Shown here: in pieces, positions 1-5,521 of the stretch
Layout of the letters: every line of letters begins with the position of its first letter
Numbering within the stretch: position 1 is the stretch's first letter
Origin: Desulfomonile sp.
GTDB taxonomy: Bacteria; Desulfobacterota; Desulfomonilia; Desulfomonilales; Desulfomonilaceae
Assembly: GCA_020216785.1 (NCBI GenBank)
Contig: JAIWNO010000321.1
Coordinates: forward strand, 1 to 5,521
DNA: 5,521 nt
Direction: 5' to 3'
Notes under the pieces: generated by a model
Seen by the model: only the letters and a program-made list of their open reading frames with translations
Databases searched by the model: none
What the model was told of the DNA's origin: nothing
Position numbers and translations under genes: made by a program

Positions 1-263
1 CGCGCCAGCCCGGCAAACACCACAGCTCGCCCAAAATCATGCCGCAGCGCTTCACACGCCGACCGGAAGACTACGAAAGGGAAAAACTATAGATTTTTAT
101 TACTCTCCATCGATGGCTCTGCAAGGGAAAAGAATTTGACGGAACCGTGGCCCCGGACCGGCGTCAGGTTGCAATCCACTTCTTCATCTGCCAGAATTGT
201 TTCGATCACTACAGCGGCTCCTGATCTGAAGATCGAGAGCTCAGCGACCGCGAGGAAGGACAT
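1..263. other. Left-edge region without a confident gene
   Basis: No gene here can be supported with confidence. One plus-strand frame is open from the left edge and stops at TAG 90-92. It would end in a basic, polar peptide finishing RRPEDYEREKL, a plausible C-terminus of an upstream gene, but only about 29 codons are visible. The exactly antiparallel minus frame, read from about 89 down to 1, is also open and looks protein-like (SACEALRHDFGRAVVFAGLA). It has no ATG, GTG or TTG before its protein-like part and is preceded by an in-frame stop, so the two readings cannot be told apart. Bases 78-110 are AT-rich. TTGACG at 136-141 resembles a -35 element, but nothing like a -10 lies 16-19 bases downstream. 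The promoter of the following genes is therefore not identified. Confidence 0.5.
252..260 (+). promoter_or_regulatory. Shine-Dalgarno sequence selecting a TTG start
   Basis: The purine run GAGGAAGGA lies directly upstream of TTG at 264-266, with 3 to 8 bases of spacing depending on which GAGG/AGGA core pairs with 16S rRNA. The reading frame closes upstream at TGA 222-224, and no ATG or GTG falls between that stop and the TTG. This makes TTG 264 the first possible start in the frame and the one supported by a ribosome binding site. Confidence 0.6.
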
Positions 264-557
264 TTGTACATACGATCCAATGGAGACGAATTCGTGCTCG
301 TGCGCACCATCGCCGGGACGGACGGACACCCACGGGAAGTGGTTCTTTGCTCTCTTGGACAAGATCCTGAGCTTAACCTTTACTTTGCTATCGAACGGGG
401 CCGGCACGAGAATCCTGAGCTGTGGGAAGGTGTCGAGGATTTCCACGCGCTTCAAGCCCTCGAAAACCACAAGCGTCGCATGGGAGGATTCAAGCCTTCC
501 CTGGTGGTATTCCGCGGACGCAAGGAACCTGACGAGGAATCCGTGGACGAACAATAA
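264..557 (+). CDS. Small hypothetical protein, 97 aa, TTG start
   Basis: I do not recognise this as a named protein. It is soluble-looking, with no signal peptide or membrane segment. It begins MYIRSNGDEFVLVRTI, continues with a GHPREVVLCSLGQDPEL stretch (residues 21-37), then a likely amphipathic helix around 58-73 (DFHALQALENHKRR), a short strand SLVVFRGR (79-86) and an acidic tail (EPDEESVDEQ). The beta-strand opening followed by a 'G-x-P-R-x-V-L-x-x-L-G' pattern is reminiscent of the N-terminal segment of IS1634-type transposases. The catalytic DDE part is absent and the protein ends cleanly, so any relationship would be to a stand-alone domain; this is a weak inference. A sound Shine-Dalgarno and sensible codon use support a real gene. 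It ends 32 bases before the AsmA-like gene and is probably co-transcribed with it. A longer opposite-strand frame (87-665) covers it but lacks a ribosome binding site. Confidence 0.68.
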   Translation: MYIRSNGDEFVLVRTIAGTDGHPREVVLCSLGQDPELNLYFAIERGRHENPELWEGVEDFHALQALENHKRRMGGFKPSLVVFRGRKEPDEESVDEQ

Positions 558-589
558 CGGTACTCGCCACTTATCGAGGTCGAAAACGT

Positions 590-3500
590 ATGAATCGCTT
601 CGTCCGTGTAGCTTTAGTAATTCTGCTGATTGTCGCGCTCGTGACGGCCGCCGGACTGGCCGCACTTCTATATCTTACTGAGACGGACCTCGTTCGTACG
701 AGCGTTCAGGACCAGCTGACAAAGCTCTCCGGTCAGAATGTATCGCTCGGTTCCCTCAAGGTGTCGTACGCGTTCCCGCGACTCGTTCACCTTAAAATGG
801 AAGGGATTTCCGTTCGCACTCCTGAAGGCGAGGAGCTCTTCGCGGCCGATCGGGTTGTATTTTCACCGGCGCTCGGCCCTCTTCTGAGGCGCCGGCTCGA
901 TATCGAATCCATTCTCGTGGACCGTTTTCGAATTGCGGTGATCAGGCAGCCCGACGGTGCTATCCGCAGTCCGCTCGTGCCGGTGGCATTGCCCCGCCAC
1001 CCTGGTGAGAAGCCGGCGACCGGACCTGCGCCTTCAAGTGAAACCGTCCCGCCAACCTCGGCCCCGCCTACAGTCTTGAACTGGTCTCTGAGGCGTTTCC
1101 AACTCACGGACGGCAGCGTCAATTGGGTTGATCGGTGCGTCATTCCAGGCAAGGACACGATGATTTCCATCACTGCTCTCAAGGCTGAGCTAACCCAGCA
1201 AAACCCATCCGCGCCCATTGGAGTGAAGGCCTCCGGGAAGATGGGCACCGCGCGGGTTAAAGAAAGCGAGATCCGAATCGAGGGCTCCTTGACGGGCTCT
1301 CCCGACCGGACGGCAATCGAGCAGGTGTCGCTGTCAATCGCGGCCGATCCGCTGGACCCCCAGCTTCTCCGGGCATACGTGCCGGATCAGGCTGCCGAGG
1401 GTGGCTTTCTGGATCCAATAGCGCTCCAGGCGCAATGTGCCTGGCAGAAGAGCAATGCGCCCGTGGTGGAAATTTCTCTGTCGGCAAGGCAGAAAGCCGA
1501 GCCTTTCGCTCAGGTGAGCGCGGAGGGCAAGATTGCGTTGGCCGTTCAGTGGCCCGGTCCGACTCACATTACATTTTCTGCCGCGAGCGAAGGCCTTCCA
1601 ATGAAGCTCTTCCGCGGTCTGCTCCCACCGAGATTTCCGTTGGAGCCGACTCAAGGAGTCGTCAAAGGCTCGGTTCAAGGAAAGTGTGGCGGTGGGGACG
1701 ACTGGATTGTCCACTGCAAGCTCGAGTTTGACGACGGAGAGCTTCGCGGTCCGTATCGTGTGATGGGCAAACCTATTCGCGCGGCCTTCGAAGCCGATCT
1801 CTCTCCTGCCGAGTTGTCTATTGGGACCATAGAGATTACCGTGCCCCCTCAAATCGCCACTGCGAAAGGCCGCGTCAGCAAGCCCTTCGATGAGAGCCGA
1901 GAATTCGACCTTACGACCGATGCTATCATCACTCCCGCCTTGGCACAGGCATTGGGTGTCAAACTTCCCGAAGGTTTTCTGATCGAGCCGGCAATACCAG
2001 TACGCGGTCGCGTCTGGGGCACCCAGGAAAAGATCCAATTCGACCTGGCCGGTAATCTCACCGACGTAGCAATGGCCTTCAAGCCGTTTGTGGAAAAGCT
2101 GCGCGGTCAGAGAGGGAGCGTAAGCGCGAAAGGGACGTGGCTTTTGCACGTTAGTGGAACAAAGCAGCCAAGATTTGATGCAGCGGTTTCTGTGAACGCC
2201 GCAGGAATCGCCGTACGGCCGATGCCGACCGCACCGGGTCTCTCAGGATTGTTATTGAGCGCAGGGTCAAAGTTGACCGGGAGCGATGGAAAGGTTGATC
2301 TGAAAGACGCCACGCTCAAGCTCAAACGAAGCGCCCAAGGCCCCGATTTTCTCAATGTGACCGGAAGCATGGCGGGACTTGGCTCTTCGGACGCCACTGT
2401 CAAGGGCGCCGGTACCGTGGCGCTCGACGCACCACTACTTCAGGCGCTGGGAGTCCCTCCTACCGGAGATGTTACCCTGAAGGGTGGGGTTCCGCTTACG
2501 GGAAAGGTTGACGGAACTCTGACCGCGCTGAGCTGGACTGTGGATGTGCCCCTCACCAACTTGGACATCCAGGTGAGGAACACCTTCCGCAAGCCGGCTG
2601 GATTACAGGCCTCGGCGACAGCCGCGCTCCGGATTTCGGGCCGCGAAATCAAACTTGTCTCGGGCCAGATCAAGACGGGAGGCTGTTCGTTTTCGGCCCA
2701 GGGTGTTCTTGCCGACCGGGATGGCAATTTCGGTGAAGTTTTCCTTGAAACAAAGCGGGCAAATATCGAACGTCTGCTTCCATTGTTCCCTGAATTCAGA
2801 GCTGTTCCCCTTTCCGGCCCGATAGACGCGGCGATGCGCTTGACCAGAACCGATAACGGCATCAGCCCGACGGGATCGGTTCATCTTGCGGCGATTAACC
2901 ACAGGCCCGATAAAGCCCACTGGAGCCTTGAAGACATCACAGGCACGATCTACGTCAAGGGCGACTCGGTCGATATTCCCGAAATCTCCGGCCGGTTGGC
3001 CGGCGTAATTCAGGGGCCGTTCTCAGTGAAGGGGGCATTGAAAGAGGTCGGCTCTCCTGCCACGATGAACGGTGCTCTGTCCGTGGACGTGGGCAAAGGC
3101 AGGATCAAGGCGGACAGTCTGCTGGGGTTTATAAGCCAGGCGAGAGTGCTGGCGGAGACTCTCGTCAGTCCCCAGACAGCGGCATCGACCGGCGACCTTC
3201 GGGATTTCAATTATCTAAAAGGTGACATAACGATCGCCTCGGGCTATGCGAAGAGTTATAACCTTCGACTGAAAGGTGCGGATATTAGTCTGGGGTCCAT
3301 CGGTTCGCTGAAGCTCGATTCATCGCTCGTGGATATGATCGTCGGCGTGCGGACGGCAATCCCCGCGATGGAGGCTTTGGGCAAGATCGGGCCCCTCCGG
3401 CAGCTTATCGATCGGAATCGGGATTTTCTCAAGGCCACCGGCATCGACCGCGAGCTACAGAGGATGGGAATCAAGCTTCCAAGCGGCAAGGAGGAGAGTT

Positions 3501-3643
3501 CTTCCGACGCCCCTGCGGCAAAGCCGGCTACGACGGTTATTGTGCGCCTCCGCGGCCCGATCGCGACGCCGCAGGTGACACCCGTCCTTGAGACGTCCCT
3601 TGGCAAGGACACCGCGGCTCAACTCAAGAGCCTGTTGGAATAA
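590..3643 (+). CDS. AsmA/YhdP-like inner-membrane-anchored envelope protein
   Basis: This is a 1017-residue protein of the AsmA superfamily, large repeat-rich beta proteins anchored in the inner membrane and projecting into the periplasm. Characterised relatives (TamB, YhdP, YdbH) are implicated in moving phospholipids between the two membranes. One N-terminal membrane helix is visible at about residues 7-29 after a short basic start (MNRFVR), giving an N-in topology. The AsmA-type N-terminal domain follows at about 30-125 (LSGQNVSLGSLKVSY, then LDIESILVDRFRIAVI). A Pro/Ala-rich linker spans about 131-162. A long series of beta-strand-rich segments runs to about 820. The C-terminal module at about 826-925 is YhdP/AsmA-C-like, with SLLGFISQARVL, FNYLKGDITIASGYAKSYNL and SIGSLKLDSSLVDMIVGV. 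A Ser/Ala/Pro-rich patch (966-980) precedes the final segment. ATG 590 has GAGGT at 576-580 with 9 bases of spacing. The exact cargo and paralogue type cannot be assigned from sequence alone. Confidence 0.88.
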   Translation: MNRFVRVALVILLIVALVTAAGLAALLYLTETDLVRTSVQDQLTKLSGQNVSLGSLKVSYAFPRLVHLKMEGISVRTPEGEELFAADRVVFSPALGPLLRRRLDIESILVDRFRIAVIRQPDGAIRSPLVPVALPRHPGEKPATGPAPSSETVPPTSAPPTVLNWSLRRFQLTDGSVNWVDRCVIPGKDTMISITALKAELTQQNPSAPIGVKASGKMGTARVKESEIRIEGSLTGSPDRTAIEQVSLSIAADPLDPQLLRAYVPDQAAEGGFLDPIALQAQCAWQKSNAPVVEISLSARQKAEPFAQVSAEGKIALAVQWPGPTHITFSAASEGLPMKLFRGLLPPRFPLEPTQGVVKGSVQGKCGGGDDWIVHCKLEFDDGELRGPYRVMGKPIRAAFEADLSPAELSIGTIEITVPPQIATAKGRVSKPFDESREFDLTTDAIITPALAQALGVKLPEGFLIEPAIPVRGRVWGTQEKIQFDLAGNLTDVAMAFKPFVEKLRGQRGSVSAKGTWLLHVSGTKQPRFDAAVSVNAAGIAVRPMPTAPGLSGLLLSAGSKLTGSDGKVDLKDATLKLKRSAQGPDFLNVTGSMAGLGSSDATVKGAGTVALDAPLLQALGVPPTGDVTLKGGVPLTGKVDGTLTALSWTVDVPLTNLDIQVRNTFRKPAGLQASATAALRISGREIKLVSGQIKTGGCSFSAQGVLADRDGNFGEVFLETKRANIERLLPLFPEFRAVPLSGPIDAAMRLTRTDNGISPTGSVHLAAINHRPDKAHWSLEDITGTIYVKGDSVDIPEISGRLAGVIQGPFSVKGALKEVGSPATMNGALSVDVGKGRIKADSLLGFISQARVLAETLVSPQTAASTGDLRDFNYLKGDITIASGYAKSYNLRLKGADISLGSIGSLKLDSSLVDMIVGVRTAIPAMEALGKIGPLRQLIDRNRDFLKATGIDRELQRMGIKLPSGKEESSSDAPAAKPATTVIVRLRGPIATPQVTPVLETSLGKDTAAQLKSLLE

Positions 3644-3735
3644 TGGACGACAGTCAAAGTTGTTAAACGGCGTTGGCAAATGCTCGAAGGATGTTGATTA
3701 CTCGGCAGGGAGCTGCTTCGATATTGCACGTCGGG

Positions 3736-3748
3736 GTTGCGAAGCAAC
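3736..3748. repeat. Short inverted repeat, GTTGC-GAA-GCAAC
   Basis: A 5-bp perfect stem (3736-3740 with 3744-3748) closes a GAA triloop about 95 bases after the AsmA-like stop codon. No T-run follows, so it is not a typical intrinsic terminator. On its own it could be chance; it is listed because it is the first of several hairpins in this intergenic stretch. Confidence 0.4.
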
Positions 3749-3822
3749 AAGAGGCTCTTCCATGAGATTGCGCTCACATTGAATTTTTGAGCAAGCGACC
3801 AGGACTTCTTGCGCCTGTGACA

Positions 3823-3844
3823 CTCCGAACGTACAACGTCGGAG
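3823..3844. repeat. Bulged inverted repeat, 9 paired bases
   Basis: CTCCG (3823-3827) pairs with CGGAG (3840-3844). After a single bulged A at 3828, ACGT (3829-3832) pairs with ACGT (3836-3839) around an ACA loop. The stem is compact and stable-looking but is followed by GCCACCCCTCC rather than a T-run, so it does not look like a terminator. A related motif, ACGTCGGGG, occurs at 3728-3736, and ACGTCGGAG is found here at 3836-3844. This hints that the region may be a repeat-type element. Confidence 0.55.
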
Positions 3845-3904
3845 CCACCCCTCCGCTCCAGCAGAAAACGCCGTAAGATCATGACATAGGGGCACTTCTT
3901 TTCC

Positions 3905-3930
3905 TCTGCGCGACCCAATGGTCGCGCAGA
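3905..3930. repeat. Perfect 11-bp palindromic hairpin
   Basis: TCTGCGCGACC (3905-3915) is the exact reverse complement of GGTCGCGCAGA (3920-3930), separated by a CAAT loop. No T-run follows on either strand, so it is not a standard intrinsic terminator. It lies 99 bases upstream of the -35 element of the paaK-like gene. A second, overlapping inverted repeat pairs CCCAATG (3914-3920) with CATTGGG (3931-3937) and cannot form at the same time as the first. Possible roles are a protein-binding palindrome, an RNA processing or stability element, or a non-canonical terminator of the upstream unit. The sequence does not decide between these. Confidence 0.8.
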
Positions 3931-3979
3931 CATTGGGGGCTAAAGGCCAGGCCGGGCACCACTACCTATGCAGATCGCG

Positions 3980-4005
3980 ACGGCCCGGGGCCGTGGTTTT
4001 GTCTT
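3980..4005 (+). terminator. Candidate intrinsic terminator just upstream of the paaK promoter
   Basis: ACGGCC (3980-3985) pairs with GGCCGT (3989-3994) around a CGG triloop. GG and then a T-rich run, TTTTGTCTT (3997-4005), follow. The stem is short and the T-run is interrupted and offset by two bases, so it is a weaker candidate than the one at 5397-5427. If active it would stop read-through from the AsmA-like gene before the ligase gene; its T-run overlaps the -35 element. Confidence 0.4.
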
Positions 4006-4032
4006 GACAGCCTTTAAGCGATTCCCTATCTT
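4004..4032 (+). promoter_or_regulatory. Sigma-70-type promoter for the paaK-like gene
   Basis: A perfect -35 hexamer TTGACA (4004-4009) is followed by a 17-base spacer and TATCTT (4027-4032), which matches four of six -10 consensus positions (T, A, T and the final T). Transcription would start near 4039, giving a leader of about 65 bases. The leader ends in a strong ribosome binding site. The near-consensus layout suggests housekeeping expression; no operator is recognised beyond the hairpins upstream. Confidence 0.72.
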
Positions 4033-4103
4033 CAGCGCAGTCATTCCCACACAATCCGACATGTCTGATAAAGATTCCAACATCGGTATAAGGAGGGACC
4101 GAA

Positions 4104-5408
4104 ATGTCCAAGAAGTACTGGGACGAGAAGTTCGAGACGATGCCTGAAAACCAGATGAAAGCCTTCCAGGTGGAGAAGCTCAAGGAAACGCTTCAATGGG
4201 TTTATGATCGAATCCCCTTTTACAAAAGGGCCTTCGACGAGAGGAAACTGAAGCCCCAGGACTTCCAAAAGCTCGAAGACCTCGCCAAATTTCCCTTCAC
4301 GGTAAAGACCGATCTGCGGGATAATTATCCGTTTGGATTGTGTGCGGTGCCCATATCGGAGGTGGTGCGAATCCACGCTTCGTCAGGCACGACCGGCAAG
4401 CCCATCACCGGCCCTTATACTCAAGACGACCTGGAACAATGGACAGAATGCATGGCCAGGGGACTCTGGGCCCAGGAAGTCAGACCTGACAGCATCCTCC
4501 AGAATGCATACGGAATGGGACTCTTCACCGGCGGGCTCGGCTTTTTGCAGGGCGCCATGCGTGTCGGCTGCGCAGTAGTCCCCTCAGGGGCCGGCATGAC
4601 GGAGCGGCAGATTATGCTGATTCAGGACTTTGGTACTACAGCACTTTGTTGCACGCCTTCGTACTGCCTCACTATCATCGAAAAAGCCGAGAATATGGGA
4701 GTGGATCTCAAAGCCTCGTCTTTGAAGACCGGCCACTTCGGAGCGGAACCGTGGACGGTGGAAATGCGCGATGAAATCGAACGGCGGGGCGGCATTCACG
4801 CGTACGAGCACTACGGCCTGACGGAGCTTATGGGGCCGGGTGTCTCGTTCACGTGTGAGCACTATAACATCCACATCAACGAAGACCACGTGTACCCCGA
4901 AATCATCGACCCCGACACCCTCGAGCCGGTTGATTTAGGCCAGGAGGGTGAGCTGGTGTTTACCGCGGTGCAGCGCCGGGCTATGCCCATGATCCGGTAC
5001 CGAACCCGCGACATTTGCACACTCCGCCGCGAAAAGTGCGCATGCGGCCGAACGTTGGTGACTATGGACAAGATCCTCGGCCGCTCCGACGACATGATGA
5101 TCATCAGCGGCGTCAACGTATTCCCCTCCCAGATCGAGTCGGTCTTAATGGAATTTGGGGAACTGGAGCCGATTTACCAGATCCGTCTCGGCAAGAAGGG
5201 ATACATCGACTCCATCACTGTTGAGACCGAGGGCAAACCTGCACTTTATGCGTCCGGCAAAGAGAAGATCGCCGAACTTGCTAAGCAGATTTCCGCGAAG
5301 ATTCAAGCCGTCATAGGCATTCATGTGCCCGTGAGCATCCTGGATCAGGGAGCGATCGAACGCAGCATCGGCAAGGCCAAACGTGTCATCGACGAACGCC
5401 CGAAGTAG
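4104..5408 (+). CDS. paaK: Phenylacetate-CoA ligase (PaaK-type, AMP-forming)
   Basis: A 434-residue member of the adenylate-forming family, the usual PaaK length. These enzymes activate phenylacetate or a similar aryl acid with ATP and CoA to give the aryl-CoA, AMP and diphosphate in the cytoplasm. Visible motifs are the nucleotide-binding loop SSGTTGKP (93-100), YGMGLFTGG (136-144), the YEHYGLTE motif (234-241) and YRTRDIC (299-305). The hinge region GRSDDMMIISGVNVFPSQIE spans 326-345. A C-terminal SIGKAKRVID (421-430) carries the likely catalytic lysine, probably K424. Cysteines 251, 312 and 314 with nearby histidines (253, 257) could form a metal site as seen in some anaerobic relatives; this is an inference. 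ATG 4104 follows AAGGAGGG (4090-4097) with six bases of spacing. In anaerobes such ligases often work with indolepyruvate:ferredoxin oxidoreductase in aromatic amino acid breakdown, but no partner is in view. The family has many paralogues, so the substrate is not certain. Confidence 0.93.
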   Translation: MSKKYWDEKFETMPENQMKAFQVEKLKETLQWVYDRIPFYKRAFDERKLKPQDFQKLEDLAKFPFTVKTDLRDNYPFGLCAVPISEVVRIHASSGTTGKPITGPYTQDDLEQWTECMARGLWAQEVRPDSILQNAYGMGLFTGGLGFLQGAMRVGCAVVPSGAGMTERQIMLIQDFGTTALCCTPSYCLTIIEKAENMGVDLKASSLKTGHFGAEPWTVEMRDEIERRGGIHAYEHYGLTELMGPGVSFTCEHYNIHINEDHVYPEIIDPDTLEPVDLGQEGELVFTAVQRRAMPMIRYRTRDICTLRREKCACGRTLVTMDKILGRSDDMMIISGVNVFPSQIESVLMEFGELEPIYQIRLGKKGYIDSITVETEGKPALYASGKEKIAELAKQISAKIQAVIGIHVPVSILDQGAIERSIGKAKRVIDERPK

Positions 5409-5427
5409 AACTCGGGCGATTTTGTGT
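5397..5427 (+). terminator. Intrinsic terminator overlapping the paaK stop codon
   Basis: CGCCCG (5397-5402) pairs with CGGGCG (5413-5418). After a bulged A (5403), AGT (5404-5406) pairs with ACT (5410-5412) around an AGA loop. ATTTTGTGTGTT follows directly. The 5' arm lies in the last codons of the ligase gene and the TAG stop (5406-5408) sits at the hairpin tip, so a terminating ribosome would cover the stem. The GC-rich stem plus T-rich tail is the classical rho-independent form. Confidence 0.75.
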
Positions 5428-5491
5428 GTTATAGCAGTTGCCAAGAGTTCTGACCGAATCGCAGGCCTTTTGGTGGGTGTCCGGAGGTCCC

Positions 5492-5521
5492 GTGAACGAA
5501 GATTCGACGGCCTTGCGTCGC
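5492..5521 (+). CDS. Probable start of a downstream gene (partial)
   Basis: GTG at 5492 follows GGAGG (5483-5487) with a four-base gap and opens ten codons to the window edge (MNEDSTALRR). The gene would begin 83 bases after the ligase stop codon and beyond its terminator, so it may have its own promoter; none is evident in the short gap. Too little is visible to name a product. Another start, GTG 5473 in a different frame, is open too but lacks a comparable ribosome binding site. Confidence 0.45.
   Translation, partial: MNEDSTALRR

Larger units (their letters stand above)
3644..4003. other. Structured non-coding region between asmA-like and paaK-like genes
   Basis: No convincing gene lies here. 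Short frames on both strands lack ribosome binding sites and resemble no family I know. The region holds four hairpin-forming sequences: 3736-3748, 3823-3844, 3905-3930 and 3980-3994. One plus-strand frame reads in pieces separated by stops (an ILHVGVAKQQEALP piece, then IEFLSKRPGLLAPVTL and on to NVGATPPLQQKTP before TAA). This could be a decayed gene or a degenerate interspersed repeat. No intrinsic terminator sits immediately after the AsmA-like stop codon; the nearest candidate is at 3980-4005. Confidence 0.6.

Noticed and set aside
136..170. Promoter led by TTGACG at 136-141
   Set aside because: No acceptable -10 hexamer at 16-19 bases downstream; the spacer region is GC-rich.
87..665. 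Minus-strand open frame of 192 codons
   Set aside because: It starts at a GTG inside the AsmA-like gene without a ribosome binding site and overlaps both plus-strand genes, whose starts, spacing and family features are better supported.
1..681. Plus-strand frame open from the left edge to 681
   Set aside because: The translation is Ser/Thr/Arg-rich without recognisable structure, runs across the 97-residue gene and into the AsmA-like gene, and its TTG start at 136 has only a poor ribosome site.
1334..2149. Minus-strand frame of 271 codons within the AsmA-like gene
   Set aside because: It lies fully antisense to a well-supported coding sequence and has no family features; long antisense frames are expected in GC-rich genes.
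3619..3933. Minus-strand frame of 104 codons in the intergenic gap
   Set aside because: No ribosome binding site, basic low-information translation, start codon adjoining the palindrome and end inside the AsmA-like gene.
3950..3975. Possible sigma-54 promoter (GGGCACCACTACCTATGCA)
   Set aside because: The GG and GC elements are not at the required 10-base spacing, so it does not fit the -24/-12 pattern.
4056..4086. Leader hairpin that could be a riboswitch before the ligase gene
   Set aside because: Only CCG/CGG and ATGT/ACAT pair, across a two-base bulge and a large loop; the leader is too short and too weakly structured to match a known riboswitch class.

Overview
The window reads as chromosomal DNA from a Gram-negative bacterium. 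A large AsmA-type envelope protein implies two membranes. The codon use, moderate GC level and an anaerobe-style phenylacetate-CoA ligase with a Cys/His cluster would fit a Desulfobacterota (former Deltaproteobacteria) relative. That placement is an inference from protein style, not a database result.

Layout, left to right. Bases 1-263 carry no gene I can support; a plus-strand frame closing at 90-92 could be the tail of an upstream gene. Bases 264-557 encode a 97-residue hypothetical protein starting at TTG behind a good Shine-Dalgarno sequence. After 32 bases comes a 1017-residue AsmA/YhdP-like membrane-anchored protein (590-3643), probably in the same transcription unit. Bases 3644-4103 are a 460-base non-coding stretch with several hairpins, including a perfect 11-bp palindrome. 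It ends in a clear sigma-70-type promoter (TTGACA, 17-bp spacer, TATCTT) and a near-consensus ribosome binding site. These drive a 434-residue PaaK-type phenylacetate-CoA ligase (4104-5408). An intrinsic terminator straddles its stop codon. At the right edge, a GGAGG plus GTG marks the likely start of another gene, of which only ten codons are present.

Functionally the window holds two separate units. The first is an envelope-related pair: a small unknown protein plus an AsmA-like protein, the latter family being linked to inter-membrane lipid transport. The second looks like a monocistronic aryl-acid activation gene with its own promoter and terminator. I see no mobile element with intact ends, no CRISPR array, no tRNA or rRNA, and no clearly undescribed system. 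The features most worth a second look are the structured intergenic region, the stop-codon terminator, and the small TTG-started protein.
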